From Chitinophagales bacterium (GTDB taxonomy: Bacteria; Bacteroidota; Bacteroidia; Chitinophagales; JADIYW01), in assembly GCA_020636545.1 (NCBI GenBank), contig JACJXS010000008.1:248001-312000 (forward strand): DNA of 64,000 bases. Reading direction: 5' to 3'. Under the pieces are notes generated by a model, which was not told where the DNA came from, searched no databases, and worked only from the letters and a program-made list of their open reading frames with translations. This document shows positions 44,115 through 53,411 of this stretch, one piece after another. Every line of letters begins with the position of its first letter. Within the stretch, counting starts at the first letter, position 1. Both the position numbers and the translations under genes were made by a program.

Positions 44115-45899
44115 ATGCAATTTGCTGAACATCCATTGAGAACTTTTATTCTAAATTTGCCTGATTTATCTGGTGTTTATAAATATTTTGATAATAATGA
44201 TGTTATTATTTATGTTGGGAAAGCAAAAAATTTAAAGAAAAGAGTGAGTTCTTACTTTACAAAAGATGACCATCCTGCGAAAACTAAGTTGCTTGTAAAG
44301 CAAATTCAAAGAATTGAATATACTATTGTCAATACGGAAAAAGATGCACTTTTATTAGAAAATTCACTCATCAAACAATTACAACCCAAATTCAATATCA
44401 ATCTAAAAGATGATAAAACTTATCCATATATCAAGATATTTAATGAACGATTTCCAAGAGTGATTTTTACTAGAAATAAAATAGATGATGGAAGTGAATA
44501 TTTTGGCCCTTATACTTCTGTTTTTAATGTTAGATATATTTATAACTTATTGAAAGAGATGTATCCAATTCGCACTTGTTCTTATAATTTATCTAAAGAA
44601 AATATTAGGAAAAAGAAATTTAAAGTTTGTTTAGAATATCATTTAGGTAATTGTTTGGGACCATGTGAAGCCCTGCAAACTGAAGAAGATTACAATAGAA
44701 ATATTGAACAAATTAGAAATATTTTGAAAGGTAAAACTCGAGTTGTAAAAGATATTTTGCGAGAGGAAATAGAAATTTATGCTCAACAATTAGCATTTGA
44801 AAAAGCTGCTGATTTAAAGAAAAAACTTGATGCATTGAATGAGTATATTGAAAATTCAATCGTTAGTAATTTAGAAACCGAAGATGCTCATATTTTTGGC
44901 TATGTAGAAAATGAAACTAAGGCATTTATAAATTATTTGTACATCTATGATGGTAATATAGTTCAAACAAAATCTTTTTTTATTCAAAAAAATATTGAAG
45001 AAGATAAAGAGGATATTTTAACTATGGCAATTGTTGAACAAATAGGTTTGTTGAAAAACAAAGCTCTAGTATTATTGCCTTTTGATATATCTTTTAGTGA
45101 TGAAAGTTATCAGTTTTTTGTTCCGAAAATAGGAGAAAAGAAAAAGTTAGTAGAGTTGGCACAAAAAAACGCTTTTGTACAAATGCAAAAAACAATTGCT
45201 CATACTAAAACACCAAAAAGTGAACGTATTTTGGAATTGATGAAATCTGAACTAAAATTAAAATCATTGCCTGTTCATATTGAATGTTTTGATAATTCTA
45301 ATTTTCATGGAGATTATCCTGTTTCTGCTTGTGTAGTCTTTAAAAATGCACAACCTAGCAAAAAAGATTATCGACACTTTCATGTTAAAACGGTTATTGG
45401 TCCAAATGATTTTGATACCATGAAAGAAGCCGTTTTTCGCAGATACCATCGTTTGTTAGAGGAAGATGCAGATTTGCCACAACTAGTTGTAATTGACGGA
45501 GGAAAAGGACAATTGAGTGCTGCAATGGAAAGTTTGAAGAAGTTGAATTTAGAAAATGAAATACAATTAATTTCGATTGCCAAACGTTTGGAAGAAATTT
45601 ATTATCCTAATGATAGTATTCCTTTGCATTTGAATGTTAAATCTGAAACTTTGAAAGTGTTGCAACATATTCGTGATGAGGCACACAGATTTGGAATTAC
45701 TTTTCATAGACATATTAGAGATAAAGGAACTTTACAAACTGAATTGACCAAAATTAATGGAATAGGAGAGCAATCTGCACAAAAATTATTAGCAGAAATT
45801 GGTTCTGTAGAACAGATAAAATCAGCAACTCTAAATCAATTAGAAAAAGTGGTCGGAAAGCGTATTGCAAAAAAGGTTTATGATTATTATCTTCAATAA
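44115..45899 (+). CDS. uvrC: Excinuclease ABC subunit C
   Basis: A 594-residue nuclease making both incisions in nucleotide excision repair. The N-terminal GIY-YIG domain is at about residues 15-95 (LSGVYKYF ... IYVGKAKNLKKRVSSYF). A Cys-rich CLEYHLGNCLGPCEA segment and a UVR motif (around residue 205) follow. The second nuclease domain has the RNase-H-like HIECFDNSNFHGDYPVSACVVF and VVIDGGKGQLSAA. HhH motifs are at the C-terminus. It works with UvrAB and with Mfd (8.4 kb). Confidence 0.97.
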   Translation: MQFAEHPLRTFILNLPDLSGVYKYFDNNDVIIYVGKAKNLKKRVSSYFTKDDHPAKTKLLVKQIQRIEYTIVNTEKDALLLENSLIKQLQPKFNINLKDDKTYPYIKIFNERFPRVIFTRNKIDDGSEYFGPYTSVFNVRYIYNLLKEMYPIRTCSYNLSKENIRKKKFKVCLEYHLGNCLGPCEALQTEEDYNRNIEQIRNILKGKTRVVKDILREEIEIYAQQLAFEKAADLKKKLDALNEYIENSIVSNLETEDAHIFGYVENETKAFINYLYIYDGNIVQTKSFFIQKNIEEDKEDILTMAIVEQIGLLKNKALVLLPFDISFSDESYQFFVPKIGEKKKLVELAQKNAFVQMQKTIAHTKTPKSERILELMKSELKLKSLPVHIECFDNSNFHGDYPVSACVVFKNAQPSKKDYRHFHVKTVIGPNDFDTMKEAVFRRYHRLLEEDADLPQLVVIDGGKGQLSAAMESLKKLNLENEIQLISIAKRLEEIYYPNDSIPLHLNVKSETLKVLQHIRDEAHRFGITFHRHIRDKGTLQTELTKINGIGEQSAQKLLAEIGSVEQIKSATLNQLEKVVGKRIAKKVYDYYLQ

Positions 45900-45907
45900 A
45901 TTCTCTG

Positions 45908-46005
45908 CCCTCAAAAGGTGTTATCACCTTTTGTTGCAATTCTCTATTCAACACTAAATAATTTTTTTTGTGTGTTGGCAGGAGATAATACCTGCCAAAG
46001 GCGAA
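45908..46005 (-). repeat. Dispersed two-hairpin repeat, copy B
   Basis: Two strong hairpins lie head to head: CAAAAGGTG-TTAT-CACCTTTTG (45912-45933) and TTGGCAGG-N8-CCTGCCAA (45975-45998). The loops carry related cores (AGGTGTTATCACCT and, on the other strand, AGGTATTATCTCCT). The block fills the gap between uvrC and the IscA-like gene and is related to 32275-32379. The first hairpin may also end uvrC transcription. Confidence 0.6.
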
Positions 46006-46043
46006 GCGATAAATTCGTGATTTTTATTTTGAAATTAAAAAAT

Positions 46044-46370
46044 CTACAAAGAAAAACTTTCCCCACAAGAGCAAGTTCTGGAGGCATTGGGATTGTTAAA
46101 GTAAAACCCTTTGCCACTCAATCCTTCCGAGAAATCTAATTCTGTTCCTAAAAGATATAATAAGCTTTTTGCATCAACAACTAATTTAATGCCTTTGTCT
46201 TCAAAAGCTTCATCGCCGGCTTTAAAATCATCATCAAAGTTCATATTGTACGATAAGCCAGAACAACCGCCACTACTGACAGAAATACGAACAAAATGAT
46301 CGGCAGACAGTTTGTTTTCCACCCAAAGATGTTCAATTCTATTTTTTGCAATATCACTTACAGTTATCAT
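46044..46370 (-). CDS. Iron-sulfur cluster carrier, HesB/IscA family
   Basis: A 108-residue A-type carrier that passes Fe-S clusters to apoproteins. The three conserved cysteines are present: SSGGCSGLSY (about residue 35) and RTCSCGES at the C-terminus. ITVSDIAKNRIEHL and FNNPNASRTCSCG are typical of the family. It is monocistronic. The ErpA, IscA or SufA subtype cannot be separated here. Confidence 0.93.
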   Translation of the reverse strand: MITVSDIAKNRIEHLWVENKLSADHFVRISVSSGGCSGLSYNMNFDDDFKAGDEAFEDKGIKLVVDAKSLLYLLGTELDFSEGLSGKGFYFNNPNASRTCSCGESFSL

Positions 46371-46418
46371 ACTTAAAACTTAAAGGTAATAATTAAGACA
46401 AATTAAAAGATAATAAGT

Positions 46419-46904
46419 TTAAAATGGTTTGAAGTCTTGACATTTTTGCTCTACTTCATCATTTAATTGTTTCTTATAAGCAATAATTCTATCTAAAAGA
46501 GTCGTGTCTTCAGTGGCTAATATTTGTGCAGCCAAAATACCAGCATTCTTTGCACCGCCAATGGCTACAGTCGCAACTGGAACGCCACCAGGCATTTGAA
46601 CAATAGATAGCAAACTGTCCCAGCCACTTAAAGTCTTGGATTGTACAGGCACACCAATTACAGGTAATGGTGAAATAGCAGCAATCATTCCTGGAAGATG
46701 AGCAGCCCCACCTGCACCAGCGATAATTACTTTTACACCATTTTTATGTGCATTTTCAGCAAATTCATACATTTTGTGAGGCGTTCTGTGTGCAGATACA
46801 ATCGTATAGTCATAGGCAACACCCAATGTATCTAATATTTTTGTAGCTTCACTCATAGTTGGTGAATCGCTGTCAGAACCCATTACAATTGCAATTTTAG
46901 CCAT
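46419..46904 (-). CDS. purE: N5-carboxyaminoimidazole ribonucleotide mutase
   Basis: A 161-residue class I PurE, acting in step six of purine biosynthesis. It shows VMGSDSDSPTMSEA at the N-terminus, TIVSAHRTPHKMYEFAENA, IIAGAGGAAHLPGMIAA and LSIVQMPGGVPVATVAIG, including the catalytic His in SAHRTP. It lies 3 bases downstream of adk, so the two nucleotide-metabolism genes form an operon. Confidence 0.97.
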   Translation of the reverse strand: MAKIAIVMGSDSDSPTMSEATKILDTLGVAYDYTIVSAHRTPHKMYEFAENAHKNGVKVIIAGAGGAAHLPGMIAAISPLPVIGVPVQSKTLSGWDSLLSIVQMPGGVPVATVAIGGAKNAGILAAQILATEDTTLLDRIIAYKKQLNDEVEQKCQDFKPF

Positions 46905-46907
46905 AGT

Positions 46908-47480
46908 TCATTTTTCTATTTCAGCTTTTAAAGCTTCAAAAATAGATTCAATTGTGCCTACGCCGTCTAAAGCAACAAATTTATCTACTTTTTTATAGTG
47001 GTCAGCTACTTGAGCAGTTTCGTTCAAATATATATTAAATCTATTTCGGATGATAGTTTCATCTGCATCATCAGCTCTACCAGAAGTTTTTGCTCTTTCT
47101 AAAATTCTTCCAACAATTTCTTCTTCAGGAACATCTAATGCTAAAACCTTAGTAATTTCTGTATTTTTTAAAGTTAGTAATTTATCAAGAGCTTCAGCTT
47201 GAGGTTCAGTTCTTGGAAAACCATCGAAAATAAAACCATCTACTTTGCCAATATTTTCATCAACTTTATTTGATAACATACCAATTGTAACTTCATCAGG
47301 AACGAGTTCTCCTTTGGAAATGTAGCTTTTTGCTTCTAATCCAAGAGGTGTTTCATTTTTCATTTCATTTCTGAATAAGTCTCCAGTAGAAATGTGTAAT
47401 AAGTTAAAGTGTTCAGCTAATTTTACAGCTTGAGTTCCTTTTCCACTTCCGGGAGGTCCAAATAATATTAAATTTATCAT
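46908..47480 (-). CDS. adk: Adenylate kinase
   Basis: 190 residues from the ATG at 47480; a TTG five codons upstream is less likely. It interconverts ATP + AMP and 2 ADP. P-loop GPPGSGKGTQ, the AMP-binding STGDLFRNEM, DGFPRTEPQAEAL and the short LID (ERAKTSGRADD) are visible. The short LID without zinc cysteines marks the short form used in Bacteroidota. A -7-like box TATTTTTG lies at 47504-47511. Confidence 0.97.
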   Translation of the reverse strand: MINLILFGPPGSGKGTQAVKLAEHFNLLHISTGDLFRNEMKNETPLGLEAKSYISKGELVPDEVTIGMLSNKVDENIGKVDGFIFDGFPRTEPQAEALDKLLTLKNTEITKVLALDVPEEEIVGRILERAKTSGRADDADETIIRNRFNIYLNETAQVADHYKKVDKFVALDGVGTIESIFEALKAEIEK

Positions 47481-47619
47481 GTCGTTGTAAATCAATTAAG
47501 TTACAAAAATAAAGGTATTTATGTATAAATGTGTTGATTTATGATTAAGAATTTGAAGAATAGGCGTTTGGAAAGTATTAATTCTGTATTATTCATTGAA
47601 TAAAGTAAAAATGAAGACC

Positions 47620-49332
47620 TCAAAAGCCATCAATCTTTTTAGCTACAAAGTCAACCAAAGATTGAACATTTTCAGTAGAGAAATCAAATTTCACACCTGC
47701 TGTTTCATACATGGTCGGAATGGTTTTTGTATAGCCTAAACTTAATGCTTTTTTGTAATTCTGCACAGTTGAGGCTTTGTCGGTTAGATAGTTTCTATAC
47801 ATTCCAATGGAGCCTAATTGTGCGATGCCATATTCAATATAATAGAATGGAACTTCAAATAAATGTAATTGTTTTTGCCATACAATATCTTTAAACATTT
47901 GATAATCGCTCCAGTCTGTTACCTTACTTGAAAATCTACTAAAAAATTCATTCCAAGTAGCGGTACGCTCTTCAACACTATGATGTGGGTTGGTATAAAT
48001 CCAATGTTGGAATTTGTCAATCAAAGCAATCCAAGGCAACATAGAAATTACGCCTTTTAAATGGGTTTGTATGGCTTTTCTTTTATCTTCTTCATTGTAG
48101 AAAAAATTTAGCCCATCATACGTAAAAAATTCCATACTCATTGAGGCTAATTCAGCTATCTCAGAGGTAATTTCTCCATCAAAATTATAAGCTAAATCTC
48201 GCATTAAGAAAGAGTGAACAGCATGTCCAGCTTCGTGAACCATTGTTTCCACATCTCGTTGAGTACCAGCTCCATTCATAAAAATAAATGGTATGCCAAT
48301 TTCTGGTAAGGTCATATTATAACCACCTGGAGCTTTTCCTTTTCTGCTACTCAAATCTAAATAATCCATCTTATCCATTATGCTGATGCATTCAGCAAAA
48401 TAACTATCCACCGAATTTAAACAAGCAATAGATTTGTCTTTAAATTCTTGCTCTGTTTGATAAGGATGGAGCGGCGTTCCACCGTTTTCATTCACATCTA
48501 AATCATAAGGTTTGAGTTGTTCTAGATTTAGATTTTGTTTACGCTTTTCATAAATTTTATTGACAACAGGAATAACAACTTTCTCTATAGATTCATGAAA
48601 GGCTTCACAGTCTTTTACACTATAATCAAATCGACCTAATTCGGCTAATTTATAATCTCTGTAATTTTCAAATCCAGTATTTAAAGCAATTTTATGTCGA
48701 ATTTGTACTAAATCAGAAAATAGTTGTTGCAATTTATCTTTATCTTGAAAACGTCTATTTTGGATTTTTTCATATACCGTTTGACGCAAATTTCTGTCTT
48801 CATTTTGTAAAAAAACTGCTGCTTGACTAAGTGTAATATCTTTTCCATCATGCTCAATCGTCATTTGCCCTGAAATACTGCCAAACTCTTGTGCTTTCAA
48901 TTGCTCTTCTTGAAATAGCGGAATATTTTCTTCACGATATAATTCTATGGCACTTTTTAAGCCTCTTTTGTAAATGAAAAATCTATTTTCATCTAATTGA
49001 TTGAATGCTGGAGATTGATATACTTTTAGGTTCAGTTCATTAGAAACCTTCATTAATTCAGGCATTGTATCTGTAATGAAAGATTCATAAGCGTTTTTGT
49101 AAACTTCGTTTTCTGTATCACAGGTCATCTTCACATAAAACCAACGATAAGCCTCTTCAACAATTTTGTCTAATTCACTTCTTTTAGCAATAAATTCCAT
49201 TAAAGAATCTAAATGCTCAACTGTTGAGGCTTGCAAACTTGCATAGAATTCCTGTACCGATTGCCAATTTTCAAATACTAAATCATTTGGAAAGTATTGT
49301 CTATCCGGTCTTTTTACTGCTTGAATTGTCAT
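47620..49332 (-). CDS. M3-family oligoendopeptidase
   Basis: A 570-residue zinc peptidase of the thimet/PepF type, which cuts short peptides in the cytosol. The zinc site is MVHEAGHAVHSFL (HEXXH at about residues 366-370), with ITSEIAELASMSMEFF supplying the third ligand Glu. GYNMTLPEIGIPFIFMN and YYIEYGIAQLGSIGMYRNY are also family features. No signal peptide is visible. It lies 11 bases downstream of the DUF5606 gene. Confidence 0.93.
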   Translation of the reverse strand: MTIQAVKRPDRQYFPNDLVFENWQSVQEFYASLQASTVEHLDSLMEFIAKRSELDKIVEEAYRWFYVKMTCDTENEVYKNAYESFITDTMPELMKVSNELNLKVYQSPAFNQLDENRFFIYKRGLKSAIELYREENIPLFQEEQLKAQEFGSISGQMTIEHDGKDITLSQAAVFLQNEDRNLRQTVYEKIQNRRFQDKDKLQQLFSDLVQIRHKIALNTGFENYRDYKLAELGRFDYSVKDCEAFHESIEKVVIPVVNKIYEKRKQNLNLEQLKPYDLDVNENGGTPLHPYQTEQEFKDKSIACLNSVDSYFAECISIMDKMDYLDLSSRKGKAPGGYNMTLPEIGIPFIFMNGAGTQRDVETMVHEAGHAVHSFLMRDLAYNFDGEITSEIAELASMSMEFFTYDGLNFFYNEEDKRKAIQTHLKGVISMLPWIALIDKFQHWIYTNPHHSVEERTATWNEFFSRFSSKVTDWSDYQMFKDIVWQKQLHLFEVPFYYIEYGIAQLGSIGMYRNYLTDKASTVQNYKKALSLGYTKTIPTMYETAGVKFDFSTENVQSLVDFVAKKIDGF

Positions 49333-49343
49333 TTTTTTATTTT

Positions 49344-49751
49344 TTATTCTGCTACTTTATCATCTTCTGTTTTGATGATATTGTATGGATTAATGATTTC
49401 AAACCATCGCACCAATTTTTTTATATCGCTTACTTTTACTTTATCTCTATCGTAATTAGGTAAAATTTGAGCCATATATTTTTTTAAATCTTCATTAGAA
49501 GAAGTACTGCTGATAACAGGAATTGTTGTTTCATTTTTCTTTATCATACCCAAAACCTCACCAACAGAAACCATATCATCATCTGTATATATAGAAATAT
49601 TATCTAAAGGAGAAAATAAATGCGTTCTTGACGGATAAAATTTCTTATTTGTGTCGTCCAAATCAGATAATATTAAACCATCATTTCTATTCGATACTAA
49701 TTTTTTCAATCCAGATACACCAGTTACAGCAACGATATCTTTTAATTCCAT
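49344..49751 (-). CDS. DUF5606 family protein
   Basis: A 135-residue protein resembling the DUF5606 family found in Bacteroidota. MELKDIVAVTGVSGLKKLVSNRNDGLILSDL is followed by SIYTDDDMVSVGEVL and a C-terminal helix (DIKKLVRWFEIIN). The small beta-rich N-terminus recalls an SH3-like fold. Function is unknown. It lies upstream of the M3 peptidase and is probably co-transcribed. Confidence 0.82.
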   Translation of the reverse strand: MELKDIVAVTGVSGLKKLVSNRNDGLILSDLDDTNKKFYPSRTHLFSPLDNISIYTDDDMVSVGEVLGMIKKNETTIPVISSTSSNEDLKKYMAQILPNYDRDKVKVSDIKKLVRWFEIINPYNIIKTEDDKVAE

Positions 49752-49834
49752 AAATGTAATTTTTTGCGTAAAAATAGTAAAATAATAGCAATTGCAATTC
49801 TAAAATAATCTTATCAATAAAATCACAATAGATT

Positions 49835-50908
49835 TTAATGCATATTCTGCATCTTTAATTTCTCAGCATTTTCCTCAAAAATTAATTTATCGATGATAGG
49901 ATTCAAATCGCCGTTTACAATTTCTCCTAAATTGTATAATGTCAAATTAATTCGGTGGTCAGTTACACGACCTTGAGGATAATTATAAGTTCTAATTTTT
50001 GCACTTCTGTCTCCAGTAGATACCAACGTTTTTCTTTGTTTAGCAATTGCATCGTTGTGTGCATTGATTGCTGCTTCATACAATCTTGTACGTAAAACTT
50101 TTAAAGCACTTTCGTAGTTTTTAATTTGTGAGCGACCATCTTGACATTCTGCTACAGTTCCTGTTGGAATATGCGTTAAACGTACTGCCGATTCCGTTCT
50201 ATTAACGTGCTGTCCACCAGCACCACTTGCTCTATAAACATCTCTTCTAATATCACTTTCTTTAATTTCAACATCTACTTCTTCTGCTTCTGGTAAAACG
50301 GCAACTGTTGCAGCCGAAGTATGTACTCTTCCTTGCGATTCTGTTTCAGGTACACGTTGCACACGATGTACACCACTTTCATATTTTAAAATGCCATAAA
50401 CCCCATCACCATTTACTTCTACCACTACTTCTTTAAAGCCACCCGAAGTACCTGGATTCTCATTCATGATTTCTGTTTTCCAGCCTTTGCTATCGCAATA
50501 TCTAAGATACATTTTTAATAAATCTCCTGCAAAAATACTAGCTTCATCTCCTCCAGTTCCAGCTCTAATTTCTAAAATAGCATTTTTGTCATCTTCAGGG
50601 TCCTTTGGAATTAATAATAATCTGATTTCTTCTTCCAATTCAGGTAATTGTGCCAATTGCTCGTCCAATTCCATTTTTGCCATCTCTTTCAGTTCTTCAT
50701 CTTTTTCTTCTGCAACGACTTGTTTGTTAAAAGTGATATTACTCAATAGATTTTTATATTTTTCGTAAGCATCAACAATAGGTTCTAAGTCTCTATATTC
50801 TTTACCAACTTTTCTAAATCGTTGGGCATCAGCCACAACAGCAGCATCTGATAATTGTTGTTCTAAATCTTTGTATTTTATCTTTATCGCTTCTAATTTG
50901 TCTAACAT
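49835..50908 (-). CDS. prfA: Peptide chain release factor 1
   Basis: A 357-residue class I release factor. The GGQ tripeptide (GAGGQHVN, about residues 229-231) triggers peptide release. VPETESQGRVHTSAATVAVLP carries the PxT-type anticodon determinant (PET here, PAT in E. coli) of RF1, which reads UAA and UAG. DEASIFAGDLLKMY and the final HRINLTLYNLGEIVNGDL are also typical. It is monocistronic. Confidence 0.97.
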   Translation of the reverse strand: MLDKLEAIKIKYKDLEQQLSDAAVVADAQRFRKVGKEYRDLEPIVDAYEKYKNLLSNITFNKQVVAEEKDEELKEMAKMELDEQLAQLPELEEEIRLLLIPKDPEDDKNAILEIRAGTGGDEASIFAGDLLKMYLRYCDSKGWKTEIMNENPGTSGGFKEVVVEVNGDGVYGILKYESGVHRVQRVPETESQGRVHTSAATVAVLPEAEEVDVEIKESDIRRDVYRASGAGGQHVNRTESAVRLTHIPTGTVAECQDGRSQIKNYESALKVLRTRLYEAAINAHNDAIAKQRKTLVSTGDRSAKIRTYNYPQGRVTDHRINLTLYNLGEIVNGDLNPIIDKLIFEENAEKLKMQNMH

Positions 50909-51021
50909 AGCAGCAAAAATACAATTTTATTATTTGGCATTCAGTGTAGTAGCACAGATGCAAAGAAAATTTAACAAAAATTGGAATGAAATTTGTCTAA
51001 TTTTGATGAAATAAATTTTTT

Positions 51022-51528
51022 ATGAAGCAAATATTACTTGCAGTCTCTTTATTAATAGGCATTAGTACATTTTCTCAAAATGTTATTGTTGGTTCAAAAG
51101 CTCCAGAAATTGAACAAGCAAAACCTGATGGAACGATGTTAAAACTGTCTTCACTTACAGGAAATGTAGTTTTAATAGATTTTTGGGCATCTTGGTGCTA
51201 TCCTTGTAGAAAGCAAAACCCAAATGTAGTTGCATTATACAATCAATATAAAGGTAAAAAATGGATAAAAGGAACGAAAGGTTTTACTGTTTTTAGTGTT
51301 TCTTTAGATAATAATGCTGAATCTTGGAAAAAAGCTATTGAAGCAGATGGTTTGATTTGGCCAAATCACGTGAGTGATTTAAAGGGTTGGAGTTCTGCAC
51401 CTGGAGCAGTTTATGGTATTCGTTCTATTCCTCAAACATTATTAATAGATGAAGGTGGTTTTGTAATTGCCAGAAATCCTTCTTATGATTTTATTCGTGA
51501 ATTTTTGAACAAAAGACTAAAACAATAG
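51022..51528 (+). CDS. TlpA-like exported thiol-disulfide oxidoreductase
   Basis: A 168-residue thioredoxin-fold protein with a signal peptide (KQILLAVSLLIGISTFSQ) and the redox motif DFWASWCYPCRKQNP. VYGIRSIPQTLLIDEGGFVIAR holds the cis-Pro. It probably reduces disulfides or helps cytochrome maturation in the periplasm. No cytochrome genes are near. It lies upstream of grpE but is probably a separate unit. Confidence 0.92.
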   Translation: MKQILLAVSLLIGISTFSQNVIVGSKAPEIEQAKPDGTMLKLSSLTGNVVLIDFWASWCYPCRKQNPNVVALYNQYKGKKWIKGTKGFTVFSVSLDNNAESWKKAIEADGLIWPNHVSDLKGWSSAPGAVYGIRSIPQTLLIDEGGFVIARNPSYDFIREFLNKRLKQ

Positions 51529-51633
51529 ATTGTTTTTTGCTTTAGAAGTAAATGAGATTTTCTTTTATGTCAAAATGTCCTAATTATCTCATTGGCAAAC
51601 TTTTTGACCAATAAGATAGAAATAGGGGAAATT

Positions 51634-52233
51634 ATGCAACACGAAGAGATAAAATCGACTGAAGAACAGCAGGAAAAAGTAGAAAATACAACTGAAAACA
51701 ATTCAATTCCTGAAGAATTGGTATCGAATGAAGTTGTAGATAAGGAAATAGATACAACGAATGAAGAGCCAGTTTCTGCGGTTTCTGAATTAGAACAATT
51801 ACAACAAGAATTAAACGAGCAAAAAGACAAGTATTTACGTTTGTTTGCAGAGTTTGATAATTTCAAAAAGCGTAGTGCTAAAGAAAAACGAGACTTCACA
51901 CTTGTAGCAGCACAAGATATTATGAAGGAATTATTGGCAGTTATTGATGATTATAAAAGAGCCAATAAGTCATTTAGTCAAGATGGGAACAAAGAAAACT
52001 TTGCTGATGGGTTACAACTTATTTTTGATAAATTTAATAAGATTTTAGCGTCAAAAGGCTTGAAAGAAATGGAAAGCATTGGCACTGATTTTGATTTTGG
52101 AAAACACGAAGCTATTGCAGAAATTCCTGCTCCAACTGAAGAATTGAAAGGAAAAGTAATTGATGAAGTGGAGGCTGGTTATTTATTAAATAGTGTCATC
52201 ATTCGTTATGCAAAAGTGGTTGTAGGCAAATAA
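51634..52233 (+). CDS. grpE: Nucleotide exchange factor GrpE
   Basis: 199 residues from the ATG at 51634, which has an unusually good ribosome-binding site for this window (AGGGGAA, 5 bases upstream). The TTG at 51592 is not used. An acidic N-terminal tail is followed by a long coiled coil (LEQLQQELNEQKDKYLRLFAEFDNFKKRSAKEK) and the C-terminal beta domain ending GKVIDEVEAGYLLNSVIIRYAKVVVGK. It exchanges ADP on DnaK. It is in an operon with dnaJ. Confidence 0.96.
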   Translation: MQHEEIKSTEEQQEKVENTTENNSIPEELVSNEVVDKEIDTTNEEPVSAVSELEQLQQELNEQKDKYLRLFAEFDNFKKRSAKEKRDFTLVAAQDIMKELLAVIDDYKRANKSFSQDGNKENFADGLQLIFDKFNKILASKGLKEMESIGTDFDFGKHEAIAEIPAPTEELKGKVIDEVEAGYLLNSVIIRYAKVVVGK

Positions 52234-52256
52234 CATAAAACAGAACAATCTATTAA

Positions 52257-53405
52257 ATGAAAAGAGATTACTACGAAATATTAGGCGTTAATAAAACGGC
52301 AAGTGCCGAAGAAATTAAAAAAGCATATCGAAAATTAGCGGTTCAATATCACCCAGATAAGAATCCTGGAGATAAGGCTGCTGAAGAGAAGTTTAAAGAA
52401 GCTGCTGAAGCCTATGATGTTTTAAGCAATGCTGATAAAAAAGCAAAATACGATCGTTTTGGGCATCAAGCATTTGGTGGCGGCGGTGGCGGCGGCAATT
52501 ACGGTGGCGGTATGAATATGGAAGATATTTTCTCTCAATTTGGAGATATATTTGGTGGCGGTGGCGGCTTTGAGTCGTTTTTTGGTGGCGGTGGAAGAAG
52601 AACCGAAAGAGGTAAGGGACAAAGAGGTAGTAATTTGAGAGTAAAAGTGAAGTTAGATCTGAAAGAAGTTGCGAATGGTGCAAATAAAAAAATCAAACTT
52701 AAAAAGTATGTTACTTGCGATTCTTGTCATGGAAGTGGTGCCAAAGATAGTAGTTCATACCAAACTTGTGGAACTTGTAATGGAAGTGGTGCTGTAAGAA
52801 AAGTTACCCAAACCTTCTTAGGACAAATGGCAACAACATCAACTTGTCCTACTTGTCATGGCGAAGGTAAAATAATTACAAATAAGTGTACAAAATGTAA
52901 AGGTGAAGGTAGAATGTATGACGAAGAAACCATTAGCATTGATGTGCCTGCTGGTGTAAGCGATGGTATCCAATTGTCGATGAGTGGAAAAGGAAATGCT
53001 GGAATTCGTGGTGGATATGCTGGAGATTTATTGATTGGAATAGAAGAAGTGCCACACCCTGATTTGAAACGCATTGAGAATAATGTTATTTATAATCTAT
53101 ATTTGAATATTGCAGATGTAGCTTTAGGTACTCAAGTTGAAGTGCCAACAATTGATGGACAAGCAAGAATAAAAATTCCAAAAGGTACTCAAAGTGGGAA
53201 ATTATTCAGATTACAAGGCAAAGGTATTCCAAGTTTGAATGGTTATGGAAAAGGCGATCAAATTGTAGAAGTCAAAGTTTTTACACCAGTTGATTTAACC
53301 TCTGAAGAAACAGCATTGTTGGAAAAATTAAGAAGTTCAAGAAACTTCAATCCTGATGCTCAAAAAGAGAAAAATAAAGGTTTTTTTGATAAATTATTCA
53401 ACTAA
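52257..53405 (+). CDS. dnaJ: Molecular chaperone DnaJ
   Basis: A 382-residue type I J-protein. J domain with HPD at 32-34. Gly/Phe-rich region about 75-125. Four CxxCxGxG repeats ([32 protein letters not shown]) form the zinc-binding domain. Substrate-binding domains follow. It lies 23 bases after grpE. dnaK is not adjacent. A strong terminator follows, inside the end of the convergent DUF1275 gene. Confidence 0.98.
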   Translation: MKRDYYEILGVNKTASAEEIKKAYRKLAVQYHPDKNPGDKAAEEKFKEAAEAYDVLSNADKKAKYDRFGHQAFGGGGGGGNYGGGMNMEDIFSQFGDIFGGGGGFESFFGGGGRRTERGKGQRGSNLRVKVKLDLKEVANGANKKIKLKKYVTCDSCHGSGAKDSSSYQTCGTCNGSGAVRKVTQTFLGQMATTSTCPTCHGEGKIITNKCTKCKGEGRMYDEETISIDVPAGVSDGIQLSMSGKGNAGIRGGYAGDLLIGIEEVPHPDLKRIENNVIYNLYLNIADVALGTQVEVPTIDGQARIKIPKGTQSGKLFRLQGKGIPSLNGYGKGDQIVEVKVFTPVDLTSEETALLEKLRSSRNFNPDAQKEKNKGFFDKLFN

Positions 53406-53411
53406 ATATTT

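Noticed and set aside
45918..46139. A 73-codon plus-strand frame between uvrC and the IscA-like gene
   Set aside because: It runs through the hairpin repeat and into the 3' end of the IscA-like gene, and has no protein features.
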